DNA of 56,740 nucleotides from positions 1-56,740 of the forward strand of contig HF988510.1 of assembly GCA_000431975.1 (NCBI GenBank), written 5' to 3'. The DNA comes from Prevotella sp. CAG:924. Lineage in GTDB: Bacteria; Bacteroidota; Bacteroidia; Bacteroidales; Bacteroidaceae. A program made the translations under genes and the position numbers. Below the pieces are notes generated by a model. The model worked only from the letters and a program-made list of their open reading frames with translations. It ran no database searches and was not told where the DNA came from. This document shows positions 1-10,000 of the stretch, in pieces. Position 1 is the stretch's first letter; every line of letters begins with the position of its first letter.

Positions 1-440
1 GAGCCATATGCTCGTTGCCCATTGAGCCATATACTACTTTGCCCCTGAATATATATTCCTGATTCCCCCTAATCTTGCCAGCCGGTTTCCGCCTTCATCA
101 ACTGAAACCGTAGACACCTTGCGGAAAGTCGTCCTAAGAAAATAGACCGTTAGGAAAAAATCGTACTGTCTCCCTTGACAGCCAACCATGATTTTTCCTG
201 GTTTGACTAGTGCTATCAGGCTGATGCCTGATAAAAGTGGACTGCTGTCATACAAAGATAAATAAGCATTGAAGTAAGCTTAACTCGTCGAGAAGAGGGA
301 TGCCGGGAATGACAGATTCGTCATTTAGGACTCGGCGTTATGAGTGAGGGCGCAACAATATCGTCAGATTTGAGAGATTCTTGATAAAGGTATATTCGTT
401 TACGATGTTGCGTAAATTTAAGAATGAGCTACGTGAAATA
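1..440. other. left-edge stretch without a recognised gene
   Basis: No convincing coding region is seen. The only open frame of note (34-255, minus) would start at TTG, encodes 73 residues that I do not recognise, and has no clear ribosome binding site. A TAnnTTTG-like box (TATCTTTG on the minus strand, 253-260) abuts that frame but has no -33 partner, so it is weak. A 9-bp direct repeat GAGCCATAT (1-9 and 24-32) is probably chance. Confidence 0.4.
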
Positions 441-488
441 TAAAAAAAGTGGCGGCAACCATCCTGTACAAGCAGGATAATTGCCGCC
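441..488 (-). terminator. intrinsic terminator of the TonB receptor/beta-helix operon
   Basis: On the minus strand an 8-bp stem (451-458 with 481-488) plus an inner 6-bp stem (461-466 with 473-478) is followed directly by a run of seven T. It lies about 75 bases past the stop of the beta-helix lipoprotein gene. Confidence 0.85.
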
Positions 489-561
489 TTGATGTCAAAT
501 GTTCATAGGATTAATTATATGTATCAGCTTTTGCTTTCTTAGTCATACATCGGTCAGATGT

Positions 562-2181
562 TTATTTGCCGTATGCGCCGAAGAACTTCTGCGGAGCCTC
601 GGCCTTATAAACCTTGCCACCTACGGTCAGACCTTTGTTTACGAAGTCCATGTCTGAGAGGGTGAAGAGGCCGCTGCCGTCGGTAGCGCCGTCAACCATT
701 GACGTTACGGCGAAGTTCCATGAAGGATCGAAGGTTACGTTGTCGAGTCCTACAGTGTTGTAGTCGAATCCAACGAACTGTATGTTGATATCGTTGGCAG
801 CCTTGGCAATAACACTGTGAGCATCTACGGCGTCATAATAGTTTTCGTGTGCCATGTTGTATCCTGCAAACGGAGTCTTCACGCCGCCTTCTTCCTTATC
901 CTGTGCGAACGGGCTCTCAACGCTGCCAGAGATGTAGCAGTTGTAGTCAATCTTTGAGTTGAGGTCGCATCCGTCCTTTATGCCAGGATTGCCCCAGTTC
1001 GGAGTCATGGCGCGGAACTTACAGTTGACCATCAGGTTGTTGAACACGTTGGCCAGTATGTTCTTCTCTACATATATGCATCCGCCCTTAAAACCGTCGC
1101 GGCGCCATCCTGCGTTGATGATGGTGTTGTTGTAAGCCACACACTTGGCCTGTCCGCGGCCTGCCGTATCGTCCTGACCGGAGCTTGACAGCTTGAGTCC
1201 GTTGGTGTTGGGGCTGTACATCACGTTGTATGCCACGGTTGTGGATGTTCCTGCCTTAACGTTAACAGCCTCACCGCCTGTGGCTCCGTTGCAGTAGAAT
1301 GTGTTGTGGGTAATGATTCCCTTGCCGCCCTGCATATATATGCCGTCAGCATATCCGTTGCGGATGGAGCAGTTCTCAACAACGAGGCTTCCCTTGAAGT
1401 CAGGACCTGTTGTTATCTGCACGCCGTTGTCCTCATTCTCCGTATAGATACCGCTGATCACTGAAGGAGAGTTGGCAGTCATCAAGCTTCCAGTATATTC
1501 GATCTCGCAATAGTTGAACAGTGCCTCGGCCTTGGGATCAGAGCTGTTGAGCATGAATCCGCCCCAGAGGTTCTTGCAGTCGAGTACGTTGTCGAAGGTG
1601 CGGGCTTCTTCGGGGATGGAGAACAGGATAGGAGCGTCGGCAGTACCGTTACAGTAGATGTTGCCGTGAACGGTGAACTCAATGCCGGCTCCGTTGCCGT
1701 CGTTAGAGTTGAATATCACCTGCACGCCTTTCTCTATCGTAAGGCTCTTGCCTGCCTCTACCTCGAGCTGACCTTCAACTACGTATGTGGTATATGCGTT
1801 CCATGTGCCTTCTACCTTGCCGCTTACCTTAACCTGGTTCATCGTAACGCTTACGTTGCAGGTCTGGGCCTGTGAGGGGTTGCCTTCGGGAGTGGCGGTA
1901 ATCGTGGCGGATCCGGGAGCTACGGCTGTTATCACGCCGTCGGCAACCGTTGCCACGCTCTCGTCCGACGAGCTCCATGCCACGTTGCGGTTGCTTATAT
2001 TCTCAGGGTAGAATGAGCATGTCAGTGTGTCGTTTTCACCCGGGGTCATGCTCAGGGATGTCTGTGAGATGGTGAATTTGCTCAGGGTAGAGACTTCTTC
2101 GTCATCATCACTGCTGCAGGCCGTGAAAGCCATACATGAAATGGCAATCAGCATCATTGCCAAAAACTTAATCCTTTTCAT
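562..2181 (-). CDS. surface lipoprotein with Big_2 Ig-like domain and right-handed beta-helix
   Basis: A 539-residue predicted outer-membrane lipoprotein. The signal peptide ends in a lipobox with Cys22. The next residues, SSDDDEE, are Ser/acid-rich, like the surface-export signals of Bacteroidota lipoproteins. Residues about 33-115 look like a bacterial Ig-like group 2 domain (motifs VAWSSSDESVATV and GVITAVAPGSATITA). Residues about 120-430 have the N/G-rich rungs of a right-handed parallel beta-helix, with repeats such as NNTI, YNVMYSPN and NCSIRNGYADGI, as in pectate-lyase-like folds. I see no catalytic residues that would show enzyme activity, so it may instead be an adhesin or ligand-binding partner. 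It lies 58 bases after a TonB-dependent receptor and before a strong terminator, so the two are probably co-transcribed and work together at the surface. Ligand unknown. Confidence 0.8.
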   Translation of the reverse strand: MKRIKFLAMMLIAISCMAFTACSSDDDEEVSTLSKFTISQTSLSMTPGENDTLTCSFYPENISNRNVAWSSSDESVATVADGVITAVAPGSATITATPEGNPSQAQTCNVSVTMNQVKVSGKVEGTWNAYTTYVVEGQLEVEAGKSLTIEKGVQVIFNSNDGNGAGIEFTVHGNIYCNGTADAPILFSIPEEARTFDNVLDCKNLWGGFMLNSSDPKAEALFNYCEIEYTGSLMTANSPSVISGIYTENEDNGVQITTGPDFKGSLVVENCSIRNGYADGIYMQGGKGIITHNTFYCNGATGGEAVNVKAGTSTTVAYNVMYSPNTNGLKLSSSGQDDTAGRGQAKCVAYNNTIINAGWRRDGFKGGCIYVEKNILANVFNNLMVNCKFRAMTPNWGNPGIKDGCDLNSKIDYNCYISGSVESPFAQDKEEGGVKTPFAGYNMAHENYYDAVDAHSVIAKAANDINIQFVGFDYNTVGLDNVTFDPSWNFAVTSMVDGATDGSGLFTLSDMDFVNKGLTVGGKVYKAEAPQKFFGAYGK

Positions 2182-2239
2182 AAAGAACTTTTGGTGTTGA
2201 TAATTAATAAAATATGAATTGTTTGTTCTATGTATGTAT

Positions 2240-4942
2240 TTACAGCTTATATCTTACGCCAAGCATAAACGAGGCGCCGGTCTTCTCCTCGCGCTCAACT
2301 ATTCCGCCGTCGTAGCGGCGTACGTTCTCAATCTTGGCGTTGCGGTCGTTGGCGTGGTAGTAGCGTATGAGCGGTGTGTTGAGCAGGTTCTGTCCTTTGA
2401 GGAAGATGCTCAGTCCGTTCTTGAATGCCTTTTCCACGCTGAGGTCGAGCTGTGCCATTCCTGCGTCCCAGCGGTCGTTCTCATACATGCGGTCGATGAC
2501 GGCGAGGCGCTTGCCTGTGTAGGAGAATGCCAGCTGTCCGTTCCATCCGCGCTTGGCATCCTTGAAGAGCAGCGAGCAGTTTACCACGTGCTGTGCCTGA
2601 CCGAAGAGCGGACGGGTCTGGTCTACATAAGTCGTAGTAATGGTTCCTGCGGCATCTTCCACCTCGCGCATCTTTGTCGTAGTGATGCTTGAGTGGGTGA
2701 AGGTGTAGTTGGCCTTGATGCCGAACCAGTTGAAATATTTCATGAAGTCGATCTCAACGCCCCAGTTGGCTGCGTCGCCATAGTTGCCCGGAGTGTAATA
2801 AGAATCCTGACCCTTGACCACCATTCCGTACTCTATAGGATCGTAGATCTTCTTGTAGAACAGACACACCATGAACTGTTCGCTCGAGTGGGGGAAATAC
2901 TCATATCTGAGGTCGAAGTTGTCGGCCGTTGAGTGCTTCAAGTCGGGGTTACCGCTCTCGGTGTAGTCCTCGTTGATCTGGTGATAAGGCACAATCTCGA
3001 AGAAACTCGGACGGTTGATGGCTCTGTAATACGACAGGCGCAGGTTGGCGTTCTTGTGTACTTCGTATTTGATGTGTGCGTCGGGCAGCCAGTCTAAGTA
3101 GTTCTGGTTTCCGCCGTTGGCGGCTCCATCAACGGGGTAGTAGAGCGTGTAGCCCTGGTCGGTGTGCTCGGCTCTGAGTCCTGCGATAAACTGCCAGCGT
3201 CCGCGTGTGTAGCGCACCTGTCCGTAGCCTGCGCCTATGCGCTCGGTCGCGTCATAGTTGAGCGGGTTGGCATAGCTTGCGGTAACGAGGCGGAAGTCGA
3301 TCTCGTCGAAGTTGTTCCAGTCGTCGCCGCGGAACTGGTCGTAGCGTTCTGTCAGGCTCTTGTCGGCATCGTAGGGCTGAAAGTCGAACTCGTTGTAGAA
3401 GCTCTTGCGCTTCTTGTCGCGGTACATGCCTCCTGCCATGAAGTCGAACACTCCTCCGTCGGCAGTATTCAACTTATAGTCGAGATCAAGATATCCGGCA
3501 ATGTCTTTGTCGCTGTTGTGCTCCCAGCGTCGGATGGCTCCCAGGTCCTTGTTGACCCACTGTGACGTTCCCGTCTTGTTGCTCATCAGATTGATGTAGG
3601 CATTGTCGGGGGTCTCGTTCTTTGCCTCGGCAATGTTGAATCCCCACTTCACGCCCAGCGCGCCGTTGTCGAGCAGCTGATGCTCACCGCGGAGCGTCGA
3701 GTTGATGATGTTCTGATGCTGCCAGCGCATACGTATCTCTTCCTCGTCGTCGGTCACGGCATCGCGCACCTGTGCGTTGCGGAAGTCCATGTATCCGTTA
3801 TACCACGTGAGTTTGTTGCGGTCGTTTATGTCATAGTCGAGTTTCAGGTGGGCGCCGAGCCTTGTCTGCTGTTCAGAGAAGTCGCGGTCGGTAATTATCT
3901 GAATGCCGTCGCTTCCGGGGTTGCTGTCGTACATGTCGCTTATCTTGCCCTTGTTGCGGTTGGAAAAGCTGAGGGCAGCCATGACACCGAGATGATCCTT
4001 GAAGAAGCGGTCGCCGTAAGACACACCCAACGAAAGGTCGGGCAGCGGCTTCTGTGACTTCATGTGCAGGTTGCTCGTGGTGAAGTCGGTGGCGTCAACG
4101 GGATATGAGTTACCGTATTTCTCAAAGGGACTCTTCTTGTCAATGTCACCGTATCTGAACGACTGGAAGTCGTGGTCGAAGAAGTAAGAGTTGTAGCCTG
4201 TCGATACGTTGATGTTGAACATACGGCTCGACGGGGCGTCCTTCATCACCATATTTACGGCACCGCCTATGCCGTCGCCCTCCATGTCGGCCGTAAGCGA
4301 CTTGGTTACCTCGAGACGGTCGAGAAGCTCTGAGGGGAATATGTCGAGCGGAACAAAGCGGTTCTTATTGTCGGGACTTGGGATCTTGACGCCGTTGACC
4401 AATGTATAGTTGTAACGCTTGTCCATGCCTCGCAGGATGGCATACTGGCCCTCGCCTGAACTGCTGCGCTCCATCGTGACACCGCTCATGCGCTGAATGA
4501 CGTTGGCCACGGTCAGGTCGGGACTAAGCTCTATCGACTTCTGGCTCATGACGTTCATTATATTCACGGCATTCTTCTCCATCAGACGGGCTGCCGTTTC
4601 AGAGCGTCCGTGATTGGCGGCACTTACAACCACACCTGCCAGCTGAACGTCTGTGCTGGTCATAGGTATTTCTACCGACTCCTCGTCTGAAGTTACTTTC
4701 ACCTCAACGGGCTTGTAGCCCAGGTAGCTGCAAACAAGCGTACATTTGTTCTTGTCGACGGATAAATTAAAAGTTCCGTTCAGACCGCTGACAGCGCCTT
4801 CTTTCGGGGCTTCCTTGACGATAACATTCGCTCCAATAATCTCTTCTCCTGTCTGTGCGTCTTTAATCCTGCCTTTGATAATCCTACCTTCAGCCTGGAA
4901 CATAGCGGTGCTCAAGGCCAGCAGCAAACACAACCTTTTCAT
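2240..4942 (-). CDS. TonB-dependent outer-membrane receptor (not SusC type)
   Basis: A 900-residue receptor with an N-terminal signal peptide. Residues about 20-105 are a carboxypeptidase-regulatory-like beta-sandwich (GRIKDAQTGEEIIGANV). A plug domain follows at about 120-235, with ILRGMDKRYNYTLVNG and a DMEGDGIGGAVNMV segment. The rest, to the C-terminus, is the beta-barrel. The plug wording resembles the TIGR01782-like receptors of Proteobacteria and Flavobacteria more than SusC, and there is no SusD gene beside it. Family knowledge: these receptors import ligands across the outer membrane using TonB/ExbBD energy. The ligand cannot be read from the sequence. The protein ends in VRYKL rather than the usual terminal Phe. 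It is probably the first gene of a two-gene operon with the beta-helix lipoprotein. Confidence 0.88.
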   Translation of the reverse strand: MKRLCLLLALSTAMFQAEGRIIKGRIKDAQTGEEIIGANVIVKEAPKEGAVSGLNGTFNLSVDKNKCTLVCSYLGYKPVEVKVTSDEESVEIPMTSTDVQLAGVVVSAANHGRSETAARLMEKNAVNIMNVMSQKSIELSPDLTVANVIQRMSGVTMERSSSGEGQYAILRGMDKRYNYTLVNGVKIPSPDNKNRFVPLDIFPSELLDRLEVTKSLTADMEGDGIGGAVNMVMKDAPSSRMFNINVSTGYNSYFFDHDFQSFRYGDIDKKSPFEKYGNSYPVDATDFTTSNLHMKSQKPLPDLSLGVSYGDRFFKDHLGVMAALSFSNRNKGKISDMYDSNPGSDGIQIITDRDFSEQQTRLGAHLKLDYDINDRNKLTWYNGYMDFRNAQVRDAVTDDEEEIRMRWQHQNIINSTLRGEHQLLDNGALGVKWGFNIAEAKNETPDNAYINLMSNKTGTSQWVNKDLGAIRRWEHNSDKDIAGYLDLDYKLNTADGGVFDFMAGGMYRDKKRKSFYNEFDFQPYDADKSLTERYDQFRGDDWNNFDEIDFRLVTASYANPLNYDATERIGAGYGQVRYTRGRWQFIAGLRAEHTDQGYTLYYPVDGAANGGNQNYLDWLPDAHIKYEVHKNANLRLSYYRAINRPSFFEIVPYHQINEDYTESGNPDLKHSTADNFDLRYEYFPHSSEQFMVCLFYKKIYDPIEYGMVVKGQDSYYTPGNYGDAANWGVEIDFMKYFNWFGIKANYTFTHSSITTTKMREVEDAAGTITTTYVDQTRPLFGQAQHVVNCSLLFKDAKRGWNGQLAFSYTGKRLAVIDRMYENDRWDAGMAQLDLSVEKAFKNGLSIFLKGQNLLNTPLIRYYHANDRNAKIENVRRYDGGIVEREEKTGASFMLGVRYKL

Positions 4943-4993
4943 CTTCTTGCCTATCTGTTTTTATTTGGTTTTGCCTTTATCCTTAATCGGCTG

Positions 4994-5001
4994 CAAAAGT
5001 A
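4994..5001 (-). promoter_or_regulatory. -7 box of the TonB receptor operon
   Basis: The minus strand reads TACTTTTG, matching the Bacteroidota -7 consensus TAnnTTTG, 52 bases before the receptor start codon. No TTTG is found at the usual 19-21 base spacing (the nearest is 25 bases away), so the promoter may need an activator. Confidence 0.6.
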
Positions 5002-5002
5002 G

Positions 5003-5704
5003 GCATTCAACGTTTCAAGAATATTACAAACATATAAAAAGGATGATAAGACTAGGGAAAGGCGGACGCAATGGCCGGAGAACAAAAATATCCTTATACC
5101 TTAATATATATAGCAAGAAACCTGGATTAATCCCAAATCGGTCATTGGAAACTAATTTTTTGTGGCGTGGGTTGTAACTATTAGATATACAGCAATTTAT
5201 GATTGCTATTTTCTAATGGCGGTCATTAGAAAATTGCTTTTCCAAAGTATTGAATATTAATGAATGACAAACGAGACCCCGAAAATACACATATTCTAAT
5301 GACCGAGTTGGGTTTATACTGGTTTAACTCCCATTTACTTCGATGCTTGATCCCGAAAGGATTAACTATTATTTTTATAATTATGCAGATGTTTGATATT
5401 CGAGAAGGATTGACCGGTTCTTGCCATGGTACAGTGTCACGAGCTTTTTCACTCTTTTCACCAACTCCAATGATATCTCCAAAAGTATGCTGTAAAGCGA
5501 TGTTTGTGATGATAAGTAATTGCTCTTACGAGCACCAATAAATAAAAAGGGAATGATGCCATACCCTTCGCCATCCCTTGCAAATATCTGTGTGGTGTAG
5601 GTCGTAGGGACGTATGGGTTTCTTTTAGGTGTCTGGAAAGGTGATATAGGTTCAGGGGGCATGGAAGCCGGGTGTAAAGACAAAGTCACCTGGCTTCTTG
5701 AAAA
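5003..5704. other. about 700-base intergenic region without a gene
   Basis: Between the TonB receptor promoter and the lysO terminator the only open frames are short, AT-rich or unrecognised. The repeated CGGTCATTAGAA motifs occupy the part nearest the receptor. No RNA gene or transposon end was recognised. Confidence 0.5.
5139..5305. promoter_or_regulatory. cluster of three CGGTCATTAGAA-like motifs
   Basis: The 12-mer CGGTCATTRGAA occurs at 5139-5150 (with G at the variable position), at 5220-5231, and in inverted form at 5294-5305. The middle copy is the right arm of an 11-bp perfect inverted repeat (5208-5218 with 5224-5234, 5-base loop). The cluster lies 140-300 bases upstream of the TonB receptor promoter. 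It may be a regulator binding region, but no regulator gene is adjacent. Confidence 0.4.
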
Positions 5705-5735
5705 CAGCATCCTTTCAGGGGGTAAAAGGATGCTG
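5701..5735 (-). terminator. perfect hairpin downstream of the lysO genes
   Basis: A perfect 11-bp stem (5705-5715 with 5725-5735) encloses a 9-base loop and is followed on the minus strand by TTTT. It lies about 90 bases after the stop of the lysO C-terminal gene. The short T tract makes it a moderate terminator. Confidence 0.6.
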
Positions 5736-5822
5736 AGAGAATATGCGAGCTGTCGCCTTCGGTTTCGTAAATGAGAGGAATCTCCAATGCCCGACAGGGG
5801 TTGAGTCCGTCTTCAATGATTT

Positions 5823-6425
5823 CTAAAAGGAACAAAAGAACGTCACCAGAAACGGAACGCTGAAATCGGTCACAAAGCCGTGGAAGATGGAAACGACCAC
5901 AAATGGTTGGCCGGCATAACGGGTGATGACCGGCAGGGTGGTGTCCATCGTAGTGGCGCCTCCGGCAGAGATGGGTGCGAGATTGCCAAACCAACGTACC
6001 AGTAGTGGAGCGCACAGTAACGTAAGAACCTCACGCATAATGTTGGAAAGCAGGGCGACGGTACCCAGCTCAGGGCCCTTATATTCGGTTATGAAGATAC
6101 TCGACAACGAATAATATCCTAACCCGGAACCGACAGCCATACAATCGGTCACACTGCGGTGGGGGAGTATCAGACTTACCAACGCGGCAGCCGAGAGGGT
6201 ACCCAGTATTGTCGCGATGGGCAGGAAGACCAGACGTGGATTGAGCATGCGGAAATTGATCAAGGTCTGCGGATCATTGCCAATACTCAATCCCACACAG
6301 AACATTAATCCGCAGAGCACATAGAAACTGACATCGCTCTCTGCGATGTTGAGAGGGATGAGATGGAATATTCCACACAAGATACCTAGCAGGAAAAATA
6401 GAATGATGATCAGACTGTCTTTCAT
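5823..6425 (-). CDS. lysO: LysO-family lysine exporter, C-terminal subunit (DUF340)
   Basis: A 200-residue membrane protein with about five to six hydrophobic segments. It matches the C-terminal Lys_export (DUF340) part of E. coli LysO (YbjE), with motifs FCVGLSIGND, GSGLGYYSLSS, LLSNIMREVLTLLCAPLL and GHGF-like FHGFVTDFSVPFL. In E. coli one protein of about 299 residues exports L-lysine (and thialysine). Here the function is split, and this gene plus its upstream partner total 292 residues. The frame is open upstream to 6629, but ATG at 6425 is chosen because it overlaps the partner's stop codon by 4 bases (ATGA), the usual sign of translational coupling, and because the upstream extension is the partner gene read in another frame. 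Substrate is inferred from family. Confidence 0.82.
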   Translation of the reverse strand: MKDSLIIILFFLLGILCGIFHLIPLNIAESDVSFYVLCGLMFCVGLSIGNDPQTLINFRMLNPRLVFLPIATILGTLSAAALVSLILPHRSVTDCMAVGSGLGYYSLSSIFITEYKGPELGTVALLSNIMREVLTLLCAPLLVRWFGNLAPISAGGATTMDTTLPVITRYAGQPFVVVSIFHGFVTDFSVPFLVTFFCSF

Positions 6426-6700
6426 GCGCGTCCTCCCTTTCTCTTGTAGAGGAAATACCATAATCCCCATGCGCAGAGACAGCTCCCCAGCATACAAGCG
6501 AGGGTGATGGCCAGCGCTTCCGCTCCCAAGGTGGTAAGTCCTTCTATGATCCGGCGGTTGCCCCCTACTTCCACACCTAGCAGAAACAGAAGCAGCCAGA
6601 TCAAGACGGTGATGACCTTGCATATCCACGACAATTGTTGGCGGCGGAACAGGTAACCGAGAATCATTCCTCCGAACATTAATCCGATAACTGTGAACAT
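6422..6700 (-). CDS. LysO-family lysine exporter, N-terminal subunit
   Basis: A 92-residue protein with three hydrophobic segments (about 2-17, 26-43 and 61-82) and a GVEVGGNRRIIEGL segment, corresponding to the N-terminal third of LysO. The two halves overlap by 4 bases and should assemble into one transporter in the inner membrane. A -7 box lies 29 bases upstream. Confidence is high that it pairs with the next gene and moderate for lysine as substrate. Confidence 0.78.
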   Translation of the reverse strand: MFTVIGLMFGGMILGYLFRRQQLSWICKVITVLIWLLLFLLGVEVGGNRRIIEGLTTLGAEALAITLACMLGSCLCAWGLWYFLYKRKGGRA

Positions 6701-6728
6701 ATTCTTTTTAAGTTGGCCTTTTGGGAGG

Positions 6729-6736
6729 CAAAAGTA
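6729..6736 (-). promoter_or_regulatory. -7 box of the lysO pair
   Basis: The minus strand reads TACTTTTG, a full match to TAnnTTTG. An ATTG lies 19 bases further upstream as a weak -33. The expected start point leaves a leader of about 22 bases before the ATG at 6700. Confidence 0.65.
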
Positions 6737-6962
6737 AGGAAAAAAATTGGAAGAGCAATAGTATTCTTCCGAACAGGAGTCGTTATCTCGCTTTTGGATA
6801 GTACGGCTTCTACTTGTTAGTCTACTTTTGAAGGATGATTCCTTGTAAGGTGTCTATTATTTCAGTTCACAAAGAGGGAGATCGTCTAGCTAAATCAAGG
6901 AATGTCACGATAAAAAATCTCACAAGGGAAAAATTTTTGATTGTATGGTCCAAAATATTATT

Positions 6963-6978
6963 TATTTTTGTAATTTTG
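6963..6978 (+). promoter_or_regulatory. overlapping -7 boxes of the hybrid sensor gene
   Basis: TATTTTTG (6963-6970) is followed directly by TAATTTTG (6971-6978), both matching TAnnTTTG. A TTG at 6941-6943 lies 19 bases before the first. The leader would be about 45-60 bases. The sequence is AT-rich, so one match may be chance. Confidence 0.5.
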
Positions 6979-7029
6979 TTAATTAATTATTAGAATTCTC
7001 AGAATCTTCGACCTAATACTAAGAAGGAA

Positions 7030-10000
7030 ATGATCAGACTTATATGTATATTCCTGCTGATATTTCTCGGCAATGCGTTTCAGGTTTGCCATGGAGCGTT
7101 GCCGGCTGTCTCTAAAGTCCTTCATATTGGGTATGTGGCGGGACTGAGCAGTCAGCGCGTGTATTCAATAGTAGAAGACAAGAACCATGCGATATGGATA
7201 AGTACGAAATCGGGAGTTGACCGGTATAACGGCCAGACACTGAAAAATTATGCCTTGTCCGACGGCCTGCAGTATGGCGACATGGCAGCCCGGATCATCC
7301 AGTTATCCTATACGCCTGACGGCATATTATGGGCCTATGATAATAAGGGCAGGATCTACCGATATTCGGAGGTCTATGATGAATTTGAATTAATATTGCA
7401 ACTGTCCCAGCATATTTCAGAGAATATAACCCTGAATAAATGTTGTATGACGAGAGATGGGAAAATATTCTTTGGACTGACCTCAGGACTTTATGTGCTC
7501 GGTAATAACAAAAAAATAAGGAAGTATGTTTCCGGGTTGGATGTAAATGATATTGTTTCATTGAACAACAAGCTTTATTTGGGAACGACCTCAGGGCTGA
7601 AAGTCGTTAACTTGTCAAGGAGGAAGACGGTTAGCCTGATGAATGGAATAAATATTCAGACCTTGTATTATGATGGATCCAGACATAATCTGTTCATGGG
7701 AACATTTAACCGAGGATTGTGGATCTACCATATGGATCATGGTGAAATGGAGTATGTGAATGCCATGACCGATTTTTATAATAATCCCATTCGGTCAATT
7801 GTCAAATACGACTCCAATACCTTGCTCGTTGGCATTGATGGAAGCGGAATCTTTACATATGACTATGTTCATAAGCGTATGGAGCGGTTCATCGATTCTG
7901 AAGATGATGCCAATGACATCAATCTAATAAGTAATGGTGTCTATGCCATATTCAAGGACAGCTCTAACGGGCTGTGGGTAGGAAGCTATACGGGTGGCGT
8001 GTCGCGAATCATATTCTCGAGATATCCCATCAACTTCATCATTCACAAGAAGAACGACATTCAATCGTTGATTAACAATAACGTGAAAGCCATAGCTGAA
8101 GACGGGGATGGAAATCTATGGTTTGCGACCGAAAGGGGCATAAGCATTTATAGGAAGGGAAGTAACGCGTGGTCGCATATATTGCCCGATAAAGTATGCG
8201 TGGCATTATGTCGAGGCAATGGCGGTGAGATGTTGGTCGGTACCTACGGAAAGGGAATCTTTGTATTGGGCAAGGGGGGAAACATCGTAAGGCATCTTAC
8301 AAAGCATACGGATCAGCTCACGTCCAACTACATATTTACGATAAAGAGAGATGCTGATGGTGACTATTGGGTAGGCAGCATCGACGGTAATCTGATGTAC
8401 TTGGATAGTAAGTGGAACTTGAAGAAAACGTATGACATAAAGCAGGTGTTTTCTCTTGAAAGAGTAGGAAAGGACATCATCGCAGCGGCAACGGCTGATG
8501 GTTTTTATCTCATCAACAAACGGACCGGAAAGGTGGGACAGTTTGCCATGGCAAGAGAAATGACGGAGGATGTCAGTGCTTATATGATCCCCATGCTGTT
8601 CAATTCGAACCGCACGGTGTGGCTTGGTACGGAAGGTGGCGGCCTTCTCCTGTACGACTATGCCAAGCGTAGGATAATAAGGCACCTCACTATGAGGGAT
8701 GGCTTGCCTTCAAATGACATTTATGGTATATTGACCGATCCTGAGGGACGTTTATGGATCAGCACAGGGGCAGGAATAGCCATCATGCACAAGGGGAAGA
8801 TCTGGAATCTGAACTATCTTAATAATATCAATCAAGAGTATAATAAGACTGCTTGCTTCAGGACTCATTCAGGCATCCTCCTGTTTGGAGGTATTGACGG
8901 CGTAGTAGAGGTCAATCCGTCAGAGATGACAAGGGTGAATTATAATGCCCCATTGCGACTGACCAGATTCGATGTTGATATTCCGGATAATAGAGATTCT
9001 TCGTTCATACGCAGGATATTCGATATGCTAATGAACAGGAAGGTCACACTTAAATATAACCAAAACAGTTTTAGCATTGATTTTGAGTCAATCAATTTGC
9101 GTTATCAGAACGATATCATATATAAGTTTATCCTTGAGGGGTATGACAACGCCTGGAGTGAGGCAAGTTCGACAGAGACGGCTCGATATAAGAATGTCGC
9201 TTCAGGAGACTACATATTTAAGGTATGTAGCATTAGCAAAAGTACTGGAAAAATTATCGATGAGAAGTCCATGGAGATAAGGGTACTTCCTCCATGGTGG
9301 AACACGTGGTGGGCCTGGCTAGGCTATCTTGTCATTTTTGGTCTGGTATGTTATTTCGCCATACGTTATAAGTTGTATCAGTTGCAGAAAAAGCATGATG
9401 ACGATAAAATAAACTTTTTCATTAATACGTCGCATGATATCCAGACGCCAATAACATTGGTAATGGGTCCCCTGGAAGACATGCGTAAGGAAAGCGACTT
9501 GTCTGCCAGTGCCAAATATCTTCTTGATCTTGCCGACGCGAATATCAAGAAATTATATTCGCTGACATCTCAATTGCTTGAATTCGAGAAGATAGGAACG
9601 AATCTGCATAAGGAGAAGATGGTCTCCATCAATCTGTGTGAGATGCTTACCGAAGAGGTTGCCTGCTTCCAGGCCGCATGTGACAAGAAGGGCTTGAAGT
9701 TGTTGATGTCGTTGCCGGAAGAGGAGGTATGCGTAAAGGCTAACCAGCGCATGCTTGAGATCATTTTTGACAATTTGATTTCCAACGCATGCAAATATAC
9801 AGAAAAAGGCGGAGGTGTAAAGGTCGCCTTGGCGGCTGATGGAAAGAAGGTGACCGTAAGGATCGCAGATACGGGGATCGGCATTCCGCAAGACGAGCAT
9901 AAATACATATTTTCTGATATCCATAGGGCGCGGAACGCTTATGAGTCGCAGGTGCATGGCATGGGATTCGGCCTTCTGCAAGTGCAGCGTATCGTAAGGT

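Noticed and set aside
34..255. 73-residue minus-strand open frame at the left edge
   Set aside because: Would start at TTG, no recognised family, no ribosome site; cannot be supported as a gene.
6426..6629. Longer lysO C-terminal gene starting at 6629
   Set aside because: The extension overlaps the N-terminal lysO gene in another frame and is polar and unlike the family; ATG at 6425 with a 4-base overlap fits better.
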